A DNA stretch of 64,000 nucleotides from CAMLFJ01 sp035524955 (GTDB taxonomy: Bacteria; Methylomirabilota; Methylomirabilia; Rokubacteriales; CSP1-6), in assembly GCA_035524955.1 (NCBI GenBank), contig DATLFG010000100.1, positions 1 through 64,000 of the forward strand, given 5' to 3'. This document shows, piece after piece, positions 14,286-22,256 of this stretch. The stretch's first letter is position 1; each line of letters starts with the position of its first letter. Made by a program: the position numbers and the translations under genes. The notes under the pieces are model-generated. The model did not search any database. It saw only the letters and a list, made by a program, of their open reading frames with translations, and had not been told where the DNA came from.

Positions 14286-17200
14286 GTGTCAGACCCAGGT
14301 GGCCGGTTCGCGCTGAGACGTTTCTTCTCGCTGTCGCGCTCTGCCCCCCCGCGCGGCCTCGCGCCGACGCAGGCCGCCCTCGCCACCGGCGTGGTCAGGC
14401 GCGACGTGCTCGCGGGTTCGCGGCGACCGCGGTCCGGGACCGCGCGCCTGCGCGCGCTGCTGCATCGCCGGTACATCCTCTTCCCCCTCATCGCGGTGCT
14501 CGTCGCCCTCGCGGCCCTCGCGGAGGTGCGGACCTCGACGGTGCAGGCCCTCGTGCTCTCACGCGCGGCCCGCGTGCTGACTTATCGGGTGGAGGCGGGC
14601 CCGAGCCCGGCGATCCGCTTCCCGCGCACCGGCCCTTACGACGAGCGCCTCGGCTATACCCGGCTCGCCCGCTTCGTCGAGCGACTCGAGGGCGCGGGCT
14701 ATCGCGTGGAGCGGCAGGCGCGGCTCTCCCCAGGCCTCGACCGGCTGGCCGTGTGGGGCGGCGTGACGCCGCCCTACCGCGAGAAGACGCGCGCGGGCCT
14801 CAAGGTCCTGGACCGCGAGAATCGCCCGCTCTACGCCACACGCTATCCCGGGGAGATCTACGAGCGCTTCGAGGCGGTGCCCACCCTCCTCGTCAACACG
14901 GTGCTGTTCATCGAGAACCGCGAGCTCCTCGACGCGGGCCATCCCTTTCGCAACCCGGCGGTGGACTGGCGGCGGCTCGCCAAGGCGATCGGAGTCGAGA
15001 CGATCGGGCACCTGGGCGGCGAGCGGCAATCCATCGGGGCGAGCACGCTGCCGACTCAGCTGGAGAAGCTCCGGCACTCGCCGGGCGGGCGCACGCGCTC
15101 GGCGACGGACAAGCTGCACCAGATGATCTCGGCGAGCCTGCGCGCCTACCAGGGCGGCGCGCAGACGCGGGCCGCGCGCCAGCAGATCCTGGTGGACTAC
15201 CTCGACTCGCTCCCCCTCGCCGCCGCGCCCGGTCACGGCGAGGTGCACGGCATGGGCGACGGCCTGCGCGTCTGGTACGGTCTCGACTTCCAGGAGGCCA
15301 ACGCGCTCCTCACCGCCAAGCCCGGGGCCTCCGGCGCGGCGCGCGCCCGCGCGTTCAAGCGCGCGCTGAGCCTGATCCTGGCGGTGCGGCGGCCCTACCA
15401 CTACCTGGTCGAGAACCCGCGCGCGCTCGAGGAGCTCACCGACAGCTACCTGCGCGTGATGGCCCGCGCGGGCGTCATCGACGCGGACCTGCGCGACTCC
15501 GCGCTCCCGGAGCGGCTCGCGCCGCGCGCGGGCATCGGCCCCTCGACGGTGGCCTTCGTGGAGCGCAAGGGCGCCAACCTGGTGCGCAGCCGGCTCACCA
15601 CCCTGCTGAACGTGCCCGCCCTCTATGACCTCGACCGGCTCGATCTCACCGCGTCCAGCACGCTCGACGCGCCCGCCCAGGAAGCCGCGGCGAGGCTCCT
15701 GCGCTCGTTGGGCGAGCCCGCGACCATCGAGCGCCTCGGGCTCGCGGGGGAGAGGCTCCTGGGTGGCGGCGATCCCGCGCGCGTGCTCTACAGCGTCACG
15801 ATCTACGAGCGGGGCCCTGACGCCAACCGGGTCCGCATCCAGACCGACAACCTCGACCAGCCGCTCGACATCAACGCGGGCGCGCGGATCGACCTGGGCT
15901 CCACCGCCAAGCTCCGCACCCTGATCTCCTATCTCGAGGCGATCTCCGCGCTCCACGACCGGTACGCGCGCCTCGGGTCCGCCGAGCTGGCCGCGGCGCG
16001 CCCGCACCCGAAGGACCGGCTGGGCGCGTGGGCGATCCGGTACCTCACGGCGGCGCGTGGCACCGACCGGAGCCTCCAGGCCATGCTGGAGGCCTCGCTC
16101 GAGCGCCAGTACTCGGCGAGCCCGGCGGAGGCCTTCTTCACCGGCGGCGGACTCCACACCTTCGGCAACTTCGACCGCGAGGACGACCGCAAGGTGATGT
16201 CGGTCCGTGAGGCCTTCCAGAACTCGGTGAACCTCGTCTTCATCCGCCTGATGCGGGACCTGGTCACCAACAATCTCTACGGGTCTGAGAGCTCGCTGGC
16301 GGCGCGCCTGGGCGACCCTCTCGACCCGCGCCGCGCGCGCTACCTGACCCGCTTCGCGGACCGGGAGGGTAGCGAGTTCGTCCGGCGCTTCTACCGGAAG
16401 TACCAGGGCCTGTCCCTCGACGCCTCCCTCGACCTGGTCCTGAGCGGGGCGCGGCCCACGCCCAGCGGGCTGGCCACCGCGCTGCGCTCGGTCTACCCGG
16501 AGGTGAGTCTCGAGGTCTTCCGCGAGCTGCTCGCCGCGCGGCTGTCCGGCCGCGCGCTGTCGGACGCGGCGCTGGCCGAGCTCTACGAGGGGGCGGACCC
16601 GCAGGCGATGCCGCTCGCCGATCGCGGCTACGTGGCCGGCGTGCATCCCCTCGAGCTGTGGCTGGTGGGCTACCGGCGGCGGCATCCCGGCGCGGGGATC
16701 ACGCAGGTGGTCCGGGCCAGCACCGCCGAGCGCCAGGCCGTCTACGGCTGGCTCTTCTTCACGCGCCACCGCAACGCGCAGGATCACCGCATCTCGAGCC
16801 TGCTCGAGATCGAGGCCTTCCTCGACCTGCACCGGAGCTGGGAGCGCCTGGGCTATCCGTTCGCGTCGCTGACCCCGTCGCTGGCGACCGCCATCGGCAG
16901 CTCCGGCGATCGCCCGGCCGCCCTCGCCGAGCTGATGGGGATCATCATCAACGACGGCGTCCGCCTGCCCACCGTGATCGTGGAGGGCCTCGACTTCGCG
17001 GTGGGCACGCCCTACGAGACCGGCCTCGGCCGCGCGGAAATGCCCGCGACCCAGGTGCTGCCGCCCGAGCTCGCCGCCGTGGTGCGGGGCCTGCTGACCC
17101 AGGTGGTCGAGCACGGTACCGCGCGCGCCATCCGGTCCATGCTGGCGGCGCCGGGCGGCAGCCCCCACGTGGCGGGCGGCAAGACCGGCACCGGCGATCA

Positions 17201-17453
17201 CCGCTTCTTCGTGTACGCCAAGAACGGCTCGGTCGTGGAATCGCGCGTGGTGAGCCGGGCGGCCACCTTCGTCTTCATGCTCGACAACCGCTACTTCGGC
17301 ACCGTCACCGCCTACGTCCCGGGGCCCGAGGCCGCGCGGTTCCACTTCACCAGCTCGCTGCCGGTGCGCGTGACCGGGCTGCTCATCCCCGCGCTCGAGC
17401 GCCTCTCCGTGCCCACACCGCCCAAGTCTCTGTCCGCGTCCGCGTCTCGCTAG
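14286..17453 (+). CDS. Class A penicillin-binding protein (transglycosylase/transpeptidase)
   Basis: A 1055-residue inner-membrane cell-wall synthase. One membrane anchor (about 62-82) is followed by a GT51-like transglycosylase domain: ENRELLDAG with Glu210 and GASTLPTQLEKL near 256. Then a penicillin-binding transpeptidase domain with Ser539 in STAK, SVN at 647-649 and KTG at 966-968. The gap between SVN and KTG (about 317 residues) is much longer than usual, implying a large insertion. The start is GTG; no upstream ATG exists in frame. The N-terminal 60 residues are basic and cytoplasmic. Confidence 0.85.
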   Translation: MSDPGGRFALRRFFSLSRSAPPRGLAPTQAALATGVVRRDVLAGSRRPRSGTARLRALLHRRYILFPLIAVLVALAALAEVRTSTVQALVLSRAARVLTYRVEAGPSPAIRFPRTGPYDERLGYTRLARFVERLEGAGYRVERQARLSPGLDRLAVWGGVTPPYREKTRAGLKVLDRENRPLYATRYPGEIYERFEAVPTLLVNTVLFIENRELLDAGHPFRNPAVDWRRLAKAIGVETIGHLGGERQSIGASTLPTQLEKLRHSPGGRTRSATDKLHQMISASLRAYQGGAQTRAARQQILVDYLDSLPLAAAPGHGEVHGMGDGLRVWYGLDFQEANALLTAKPGASGAARARAFKRALSLILAVRRPYHYLVENPRALEELTDSYLRVMARAGVIDADLRDSALPERLAPRAGIGPSTVAFVERKGANLVRSRLTTLLNVPALYDLDRLDLTASSTLDAPAQEAAARLLRSLGEPATIERLGLAGERLLGGGDPARVLYSVTIYERGPDANRVRIQTDNLDQPLDINAGARIDLGSTAKLRTLISYLEAISALHDRYARLGSAELAAARPHPKDRLGAWAIRYLTAARGTDRSLQAMLEASLERQYSASPAEAFFTGGGLHTFGNFDREDDRKVMSVREAFQNSVNLVFIRLMRDLVTNNLYGSESSLAARLGDPLDPRRARYLTRFADREGSEFVRRFYRKYQGLSLDASLDLVLSGARPTPSGLATALRSVYPEVSLEVFRELLAARLSGRALSDAALAELYEGADPQAMPLADRGYVAGVHPLELWLVGYRRRHPGAGITQVVRASTAERQAVYGWLFFTRHRNAQDHRISSLLEIEAFLDLHRSWERLGYPFASLTPSLATAIGSSGDRPAALAELMGIIINDGVRLPTVIVEGLDFAVGTPYETGLGRAEMPATQVLPPELAAVVRGLLTQVVEHGTARAIRSMLAAPGGSPHVAGGKTGTGDHRFFVYAKNGSVVESRVVSRAATFVFMLDNRYFGTVTAYVPGPEAARFHFTSSLPVRVTGLLIPALERLSVPTPPKSLSASASR

Positions 17454-17754
17454 CCGGCGGCTTGTTCCACCGTCGGGATGGGGCGGGGGCGGGCCCCCCC
17501 GGAACACGCTGAGTCGCATTCCGCGGCACGCTGCGCTTCGCCGGCGCGCAGAAGACACGGCCCCCGGGAGGGCCCCGTCCCCCGCCCCCACCCTATGCGT
17601 CCACTCCCACGGCGGCACGTCTCCGCGGTCCAGGACGGGCGCTTCGAGCGCGGGCTTCGCCCGCGCAATCCTGCTTCTCGGGGGGGAGGCAGGGAGGAGT
17701 GCGGCGTCAGGCGCGCGACAACCATCGGAAGGGGGGCGCCAGCCTCCCTCCGAG
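17454..17754. other. 301-bp convergent intergenic region, GC-rich
   Basis: This gap separates the convergent penicillin-binding protein and nitrile hydratase accessory genes. It contains GC-rich inverted words (for example GGCCCCCGGGAGGGCCCC near 17560) that could help termination, but there is no T-run. No reading frame is convincing. Confidence 0.4.
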
Positions 17755-18591
17755 CTAATACATCTCGTCGCGTTCGCCGAATTCGAACTGGTAGGTGGTC
17801 TCGTCGATCTCGGGGGCGGTGACGAGGCGCTTGCGGGTGAGGAGATCCTCGAAGGTCTGGAGCCAGACCTCGTAGTAGGCGAAGAGCCCGCCGCGGGCCT
17901 CCGCGGCCGCGATGCGGGCGATGAGGGTCTGGCGGAACTCCTCCCAGTCGTAGAGACCGCTCTCGTGGAGAGCGACCGCCATGCCGAATACGCGTCCCTG
18001 CCAGGGCTCCTCGAAGACCAGCTCGCCGTTCTGGCGCGGCAGGGCGGCCCGGCCCTCCATCACCGCGACCACGCGGTCCACCGTGAGGGACCGGCCCTCG
18101 CTGGTCACCCCCGAGGGCATGGACTCGCAGGCGCGCGAGCGGCCGCGCCAGACGCGGGCGTCGTCCACCGGCTGGCCGTCGGGGCGTGGCTGCCAGGCGG
18201 ACGCGGTGAAGTGATACGGCGCGAGCGCCGCGGGCGGCGCCAGGCAGGCGTCGGCGTCCAGCATGGCCTCGACGTGGTCGTAGAGCGCGACGGCGAGCGC
18301 GTCCGAGTCGATCGAGTGGAACCACTGGGCCTGGCCGTCGAAGAGCAGGAGCGCCACGTTCGCGAGAGCGCAGGGGCCCAGGCAGCCGCCGATGGTGAGA
18401 TGGATGATGTTCCGCAGCCGCCGCCGCTCCCATTCGCGGTGGAAGGTCCCGGCGGGGACCGCGGGGAAGCCGTCCTCGGTGCGGCCGCAGCAGCAGCCGG
18501 TGGCGCAGACGAAGAGCTGGCCGCGGAAGCGCGCCACGTTGACGCGCCGACCGTCGCGGCGCACGACGATGTTGCGCCGGCGCTCGTACAC
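17755..18591 (-). CDS. Thioredoxin-like ferredoxin fused to nitrile hydratase accessory protein
   Basis: A 278-residue two-domain protein. Residues about 1-115 look like a (2Fe-2S) thioredoxin-like ferredoxin of the kind seen near cobalamin genes: LFVCATGCCCGRTEDGFPAV (Cys29, 33, 34, 35) and LTIGGCLGPCALANV (Cys70, Cys74). Residues about 165-278 are the nitrile hydratase activator/accessory domain (GELVFEEPWQGRVFGMAV, LYDWEEFRQTLI, YYEVWLQTFEDLL). The accessory domain helps insert the metal into the alpha subunit, so the Fe-S/cysteine domain may handle cobalt or redox during maturation (inference). The GTG at 18591 has GAGGG four bases upstream and lies 14 bases after the alpha-subunit stop. 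Confidence 0.8.
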   Translation of the reverse strand: MYERRRNIVVRRDGRRVNVARFRGQLFVCATGCCCGRTEDGFPAVPAGTFHREWERRRLRNIIHLTIGGCLGPCALANVALLLFDGQAQWFHSIDSDALAVALYDHVEAMLDADACLAPPAALAPYHFTASAWQPRPDGQPVDDARVWRGRSRACESMPSGVTSEGRSLTVDRVVAVMEGRAALPRQNGELVFEEPWQGRVFGMAVALHESGLYDWEEFRQTLIARIAAAEARGGLFAYYEVWLQTFEDLLTRKRLVTAPEIDETTYQFEFGERDEMY

Positions 18592-18605
18592 GGAGCCCTC
18601 GCCGC

Positions 18606-19199
18606 TCAGGAAGCGGGCGCGCGCGGCTCGGCCACGCCGATGAGCGCGTCGCGGGTGATCAGCGGCACCAGTTCCGCCTCGCCCATGCCTTCGGTGCCCG
18701 CGGGCCGGCGCGGCAGCACCATGTACCGCATCTCCGCGCTCGAATCCCACACGCGGATCTCGCGCTCGGCCGGCACCGCGAGCCCCATCTCCCGGAGGAT
18801 CGCGCGCGGCTCGCTCACCGCGCGGGAGCGGTAGGCCGGCATCTTGTACCAGGTGGGCGGCAGCCCGAGCACCGGCCACGGATAGCAGGAGCAGAGCGTG
18901 CACACGACCAGGTTGTGCACCGCCTCCGTGTTCTCGACCACCATCAGCATCTCGTAGTCGAGGTCGAGCTGCCCGAGGGCGGCCCTCGGGTCGTCCAGCA
19001 GCAGGCGCCGGTAGTGGGGATCGGTCCACGCCTTCGCGACCGCCCGGGCGCCCACCATCGGGCCGGTGTCCGCCTCGTAGCGCTGGATCACCCGGTCCAC
19101 CGAGTCGGGCGCCAGGATGCCCTTCTCGAGCAGCAGCGACTCGAGGGCCCGCACGCGGGAGACGATGTAGGGATCGACGGTGGGGTGGTTCTTGCCCAT
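18606..19199 (-). CDS. nthA: Nitrile hydratase alpha subunit, cobalt type
   Basis: A 197-residue catalytic subunit. The metal claw is VVCTLCSCYPWPVLG, with Cys100, Cys103 and Cys105; Thr between the first two cysteines is typical of the cobalt enzyme (Ser in the iron form). WYKMPAYRSRAVSEPRAIL follows, as in the family. It hydrates nitriles to amides; thiocyanate hydrolase gamma is a close relative but the gene order favours nitrile hydratase. GGGGAGG precedes the ATG, 6 bases after the beta-subunit stop. Confidence 0.92.
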   Translation of the reverse strand: MGKNHPTVDPYIVSRVRALESLLLEKGILAPDSVDRVIQRYEADTGPMVGARAVAKAWTDPHYRRLLLDDPRAALGQLDLDYEMLMVVENTEAVHNLVVCTLCSCYPWPVLGLPPTWYKMPAYRSRAVSEPRAILREMGLAVPAEREIRVWDSSAEMRYMVLPRRPAGTEGMGEAELVPLITRDALIGVAEPRAPAS

Positions 19200-19205
19200 C
19201 CGGCT

Positions 19206-19886
19206 TTACCTCCCCGGCAGGAGATAGCTCTCCCAGAGATCGATGTGCACGACCTGGTTCGGCTCCGCCGACTCGCCCCACAGCTCCCGCGCGTCGAAGC
19301 GCACGCTGTAGAGCGGCTGCGGCTGCTCGCCCTGGCCGTGGGCGTTGGTGTCGGGGAACACGTGGATGCCGTGGCAGCAGTGGATCACGCCCCGTTTGCC
19401 GCGCGCGTAGCGCGGCAGCCGCGTGTGCCCGTGCGGGTGCATCGCGCGGGTCAGTACCGCGTCACCCGGCGCGAAGCGAGGCGTGGCCCCGGTATCCCGA
19501 ATGAAATCCGTGAACGAGACCCGCCTGGAGGCGCCCCGCGGCGGTGGCGGCCCGGGGAGCGCCGCGGTGGCCGGCGCGTCGGGCCTCTGCTCGAAGAACG
19601 CCTGCCGCGCCGCCAGCTCCTCGGCGCCCACCGCGCCCTTCTCGAGCAGCACCCGCGTGATCCCCTCGAGCCACTTCTCGTAGTAGGTCGCTCGCAGGTA
19701 GTGAGCGGGCGCCATGCGCTCGATGCCGTGGCGAAACTCGTCGATGTTGTAGAAGAGGCCCAGGCGGCCCGCGTGCTGCATCGCCAGCACCACCGCCTCC
19801 CAGGCCGCGTGGAACGTGGGCTCGTTCTCCTCGCGCTCGACCGGCCCGAAGCCCTGCATGCCCCCCAGATCGTGGACGCCGTCCAT
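19206..19886 (-). CDS. nthB: Nitrile hydratase beta subunit
   Basis: A 226-residue structural subunit, starting MDGVHDLGGMQGFGPV, the beta-subunit signature. The middle YYEKWLEGITRVLLEKG and the C-terminal SH3-like barrel (FAPGDAVLTRAMHPHGHTRLPRY split over two strands; GVIHCCHGIHVFPD; LYSVRFDARELWG) all match. Beta-before-alpha order, as here, is known for cobalt-type operons. It pairs with the alpha subunit to form the active site cleft. Confidence 0.92.
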   Translation of the reverse strand: MDGVHDLGGMQGFGPVEREENEPTFHAAWEAVVLAMQHAGRLGLFYNIDEFRHGIERMAPAHYLRATYYEKWLEGITRVLLEKGAVGAEELAARQAFFEQRPDAPATAALPGPPPPRGASRRVSFTDFIRDTGATPRFAPGDAVLTRAMHPHGHTRLPRYARGKRGVIHCCHGIHVFPDTNAHGQGEQPQPLYSVRFDARELWGESAEPNQVVHIDLWESYLLPGR

Positions 19887-19903
19887 ACGCCAGGGATTCT
19901 ACC

Positions 19904-20482
19904 TCAGTGGGTGCGTGGAGGCTCGGCGCGGGCCGGCGGCGGCTCGGCGGGCACCCCGGCGTGGCGGGCCCGGAGGGCCATCCAGAGCTCGAGGCGCGAC
20001 CAGTCGGGCGTGTCCACGTAGCGGCCGCGCGCGGGGTCGATCCAGGGGTTGGGCAGGAAGACGGTGAGCATCTGCTCGCCGCGGCCGTTCCAGAGGCGCA
20101 GGCCCCAGGAGCTGGGCCGCCCGGCCCGATCGCGGTTCTGGAAGAACGCGGCGCGGGCGCAGCGGCGCCACGCGGCCAGCGCGGGAGGCGTGGGCAGGCC
20201 GGGTGAGCCGGCATGGGGGCCGATGCAGAGGTGGAAGTGCCAGGACTCGCTGCCCTCGACCTGGACGGTGACATAGCCGTCGAGGAGCGACAACCGGGGG
20301 CGCCGGCCGAACCGGCCCTCGAAGACCGCGCCCTCGATGCACGGCCCGAAGATCACATGCTCCCAGTGCTCCTCGAAGACCTCCCGGAGCAGGGCGAGCA
20401 GGCGCGCCTCGGTGCAGTCGACCGCGAAGTACTCGGTGCGGGTGCCGTCGAGATTGTCCTGCACGGTCATGTCAGTGCTCAC
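19904..20482 (-). CDS. Unrecognised conserved-looking protein in nitrile hydratase operon
   Basis: A 192-residue soluble protein with no signal peptide. Notable segments are FAVDCTEARLLALLREVFEE, HVIFGPCIEGAVFEG, SWHFHLCIGPHAGSPGLP and SSWGLRLWNGRGEQMLTVFL, which have the look of a compact alpha/beta fold with two conserved Cys and a HFHLC segment. I do not recognise the family. It lies 17 bases upstream of nthB and overlaps the preceding gene by 11 bases, so it belongs to the same transcript. The start may be GTG 20482 or ATG 20470. Confidence 0.65.
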   Translation of the reverse strand: MSTDMTVQDNLDGTRTEYFAVDCTEARLLALLREVFEEHWEHVIFGPCIEGAVFEGRFGRRPRLSLLDGYVTVQVEGSESWHFHLCIGPHAGSPGLPTPPALAAWRRCARAAFFQNRDRAGRPSSWGLRLWNGRGEQMLTVFLPNPWIDPARGRYVDTPDWSRLELWMALRARHAGVPAEPPPARAEPPRTH

Positions 20483-20996
20483 GCAGGCCCACCCGCGCGG
20501 CGGTCAAGGCACGGCGGTCCACCCGTGACAGCGCCCGCACTATGGCGGGCCGCAGCAGCCGCGTGTGCGGGATCTCGAGCAGGTGCTCGGCGATCCACCA
20601 GAGATCCTCCTCCGTCGTCATCCAGCCGGGCCGCGCGCGATCGAAGCGCGCCAGATCGACCGGCCGCGAGTAGGCGCGCAGGGTGCGATCGCCGCGCAGG
20701 TTGATGTAGCCCTCGAAGTAGCTCATGACCAGCTCGCGCAGGCTCCGGTGCACCGGCTCGCGATAGCGCAGCCCCGAGAAGTTCGACTTGGCGATGGCGC
20801 CCCAGTGCCCGCGGCTCCGGAACACCGCCACCACGTGATCGGTGTCCTGCACCGCCTCCAGGTCCAGCAGGAGCGGCGGGAAGCCGAGCACCCGCAGCGC
20901 GGCCGCCGCGAAGACCGCGCCCTCCAGGCAATGCGCGGTGCGCTCGCGCAGCACCCGGCGCGGCGACCACGCGGTCCCGGCCAGGTGATACGGCAT
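20472..20996 (-). CDS. Transglutaminase-like cysteine-protease-fold protein
   Basis: A 174-residue protein with a Cys-His pair in the transglutaminase arrangement: TAHCLEGAVFAAAALRVLG (Cys nucleophile at the N-terminus of a helix) and QDTDHVVAVFR (His on the next strand). Function is unknown. Upstream of the annotated ATG the same frame remains coding-like for about 25 codons (FTARELRALRSL, SPIGIQRALDA) but offers no ATG, GTG or TTG, so the true start may use a rare codon or the start has been lost. It sits between the amidohydrolase and the nitrile hydratase genes. Confidence 0.65.
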   Translation of the reverse strand: MPYHLAGTAWSPRRVLRERTAHCLEGAVFAAAALRVLGFPPLLLDLEAVQDTDHVVAVFRSRGHWGAIAKSNFSGLRYREPVHRSLRELVMSYFEGYINLRGDRTLRAYSRPVDLARFDRARPGWMTTEEDLWWIAEHLLEIPHTRLLRPAIVRALSRVDRRALTAARVGLREH

Positions 20997-21097
20997 CGCG
21001 TCGAGCGCGCGCTGGATGCCGATCGGGCTCCGGAGCGATCGCAGCGCGCGCAGCTCGCGCGCGGTGAACCCCGGGGCCGGCGTGGAGCGTGCCGGGC

Positions 21098-22231
21098 TCA
21101 GAGCCGGTAGAGCTCCCGGGCATTGTCGCAGAGGATGCGCCGGCGCGTCGCCTCAGGCACGCCGCGGAAGTTCTCCTCGATGGCCTGCTGCGAGTCGGGC
21201 CAGGTGCTGTCGGCGTGCGGGTAGTCGGAGGCCCACATCACCCGGCCCGCGCCGAGCGTGTCCACCAGGCGGAGCCCGACCAGGTCGAGCTGGAAGGTCG
21301 CCCAGACCTGGCGCTTCCAGTACTCGCTGGGCGGCATGGTGAGGCGCAGCCCGCCGTGCGCGCGCCAGTACTCGGCGGCGTCCAGGAAGCGCTGATAGGT
21401 GTCGTCCATGCGCTCGAGCATGTACGGCAGCCAGCCGATGCCGGTCTCGGCCAGCACGATGCGGAGCCCGGGGTGCCGCTCGAGCGCGCCGGAGAAGATC
21501 ACCGCGGCGAGCGGCTCGTCCATCTGCAGCGTCGCGCAGGCCACCCGCACGCCCATGTTGCCGGGATCGGCGGCCTTGGGCCCGCTGAAGGTCACGGTGC
21601 GCAGCCCGCCGCCCAGGTGGAAGCCGATCGGCAGGCCGGTCTCCGCGGCGGCTTCCCACAACGGCTCCCACGCCTCGTCCCAGAGCGGCAGCTCGGCCCG
21701 CGCGGCGAGGAACATGCCGGTGCGCAGCCCGAGCTGGGCGAGCGAGCGCACCTCGTCGGCGGCGACCTTGGGCTCGTCGATCGGGATCAGCCCCGCACCG
21801 ATCAGCCGGTCGGGCGCGGTGGCGCAGAACTCGGCGAGCCACTCGTTGTAGGCGTGGTAGCAGACCCGGCGCAGCGCGGGATCCTTGACCAGCAGCGGCA
21901 CGATGGGCCCGTACATCACGGTGGCGTCCACGTCGTCGCGGTCCATGTCGGCCAGGCGCAGCGCGGTGGTGGTGGGGCGGAGCACGCCCGGCTCGAGCAC
22001 TCCGCCCTTCTCCAGGGCGAGCCGTCGCCCGCCCATGGACCCCGCGACCCCCTTGCGCCCGCCCCACGGATCCCACCGCTCGTCGCCGCAGACCCAGTAG
22101 GGCCCGGCGTCGGTCTCGACCACGCGCGGGGCGCGCTCGCGCCATGCCGCCGGCACGCGCTTCTGCCAGAGATCGCGCGGCAGCCACTGCATGTCGATGT
22201 GATCGTCGGCCGAGATGATCCGGTAACGCAT
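21098..22231 (-). CDS. Amidohydrolase family protein (ACMSD-like TIM barrel)
   Basis: A 377-residue amidohydrolase-2 enzyme: ISADDHIDMQ metal-site motif at the N-terminus (residues 6-15), a His in GLPIGFHLGGG, an ETGIGWLPYMLERMDD segment and the terminal MWASDYPHADSTWP with the catalytic Asp. This set is typical of the large uncharacterised amidohydrolase group in soil bacteria, acting on aromatic or hydroxylated acids by decarboxylation or hydrolysis. AAGGAGGG precedes the ATG. It probably leads the transcript into the nitrile hydratase genes. Confidence 0.87.
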   Translation of the reverse strand: MRYRIISADDHIDMQWLPRDLWQKRVPAAWRERAPRVVETDAGPYWVCGDERWDPWGGRKGVAGSMGGRRLALEKGGVLEPGVLRPTTTALRLADMDRDDVDATVMYGPIVPLLVKDPALRRVCYHAYNEWLAEFCATAPDRLIGAGLIPIDEPKVAADEVRSLAQLGLRTGMFLAARAELPLWDEAWEPLWEAAAETGLPIGFHLGGGLRTVTFSGPKAADPGNMGVRVACATLQMDEPLAAVIFSGALERHPGLRIVLAETGIGWLPYMLERMDDTYQRFLDAAEYWRAHGGLRLTMPPSEYWKRQVWATFQLDLVGLRLVDTLGAGRVMWASDYPHADSTWPDSQQAIEENFRGVPEATRRRILCDNARELYRL

Positions 22232-22256
22232 GCGGGCCCTCCTTGTGGCGGTCGAG

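Noticed and set aside
14559..17618. Open frame of 1019 codons on the minus strand
   Set aside because: Antisense to the penicillin-binding protein; low-complexity translation without motifs.
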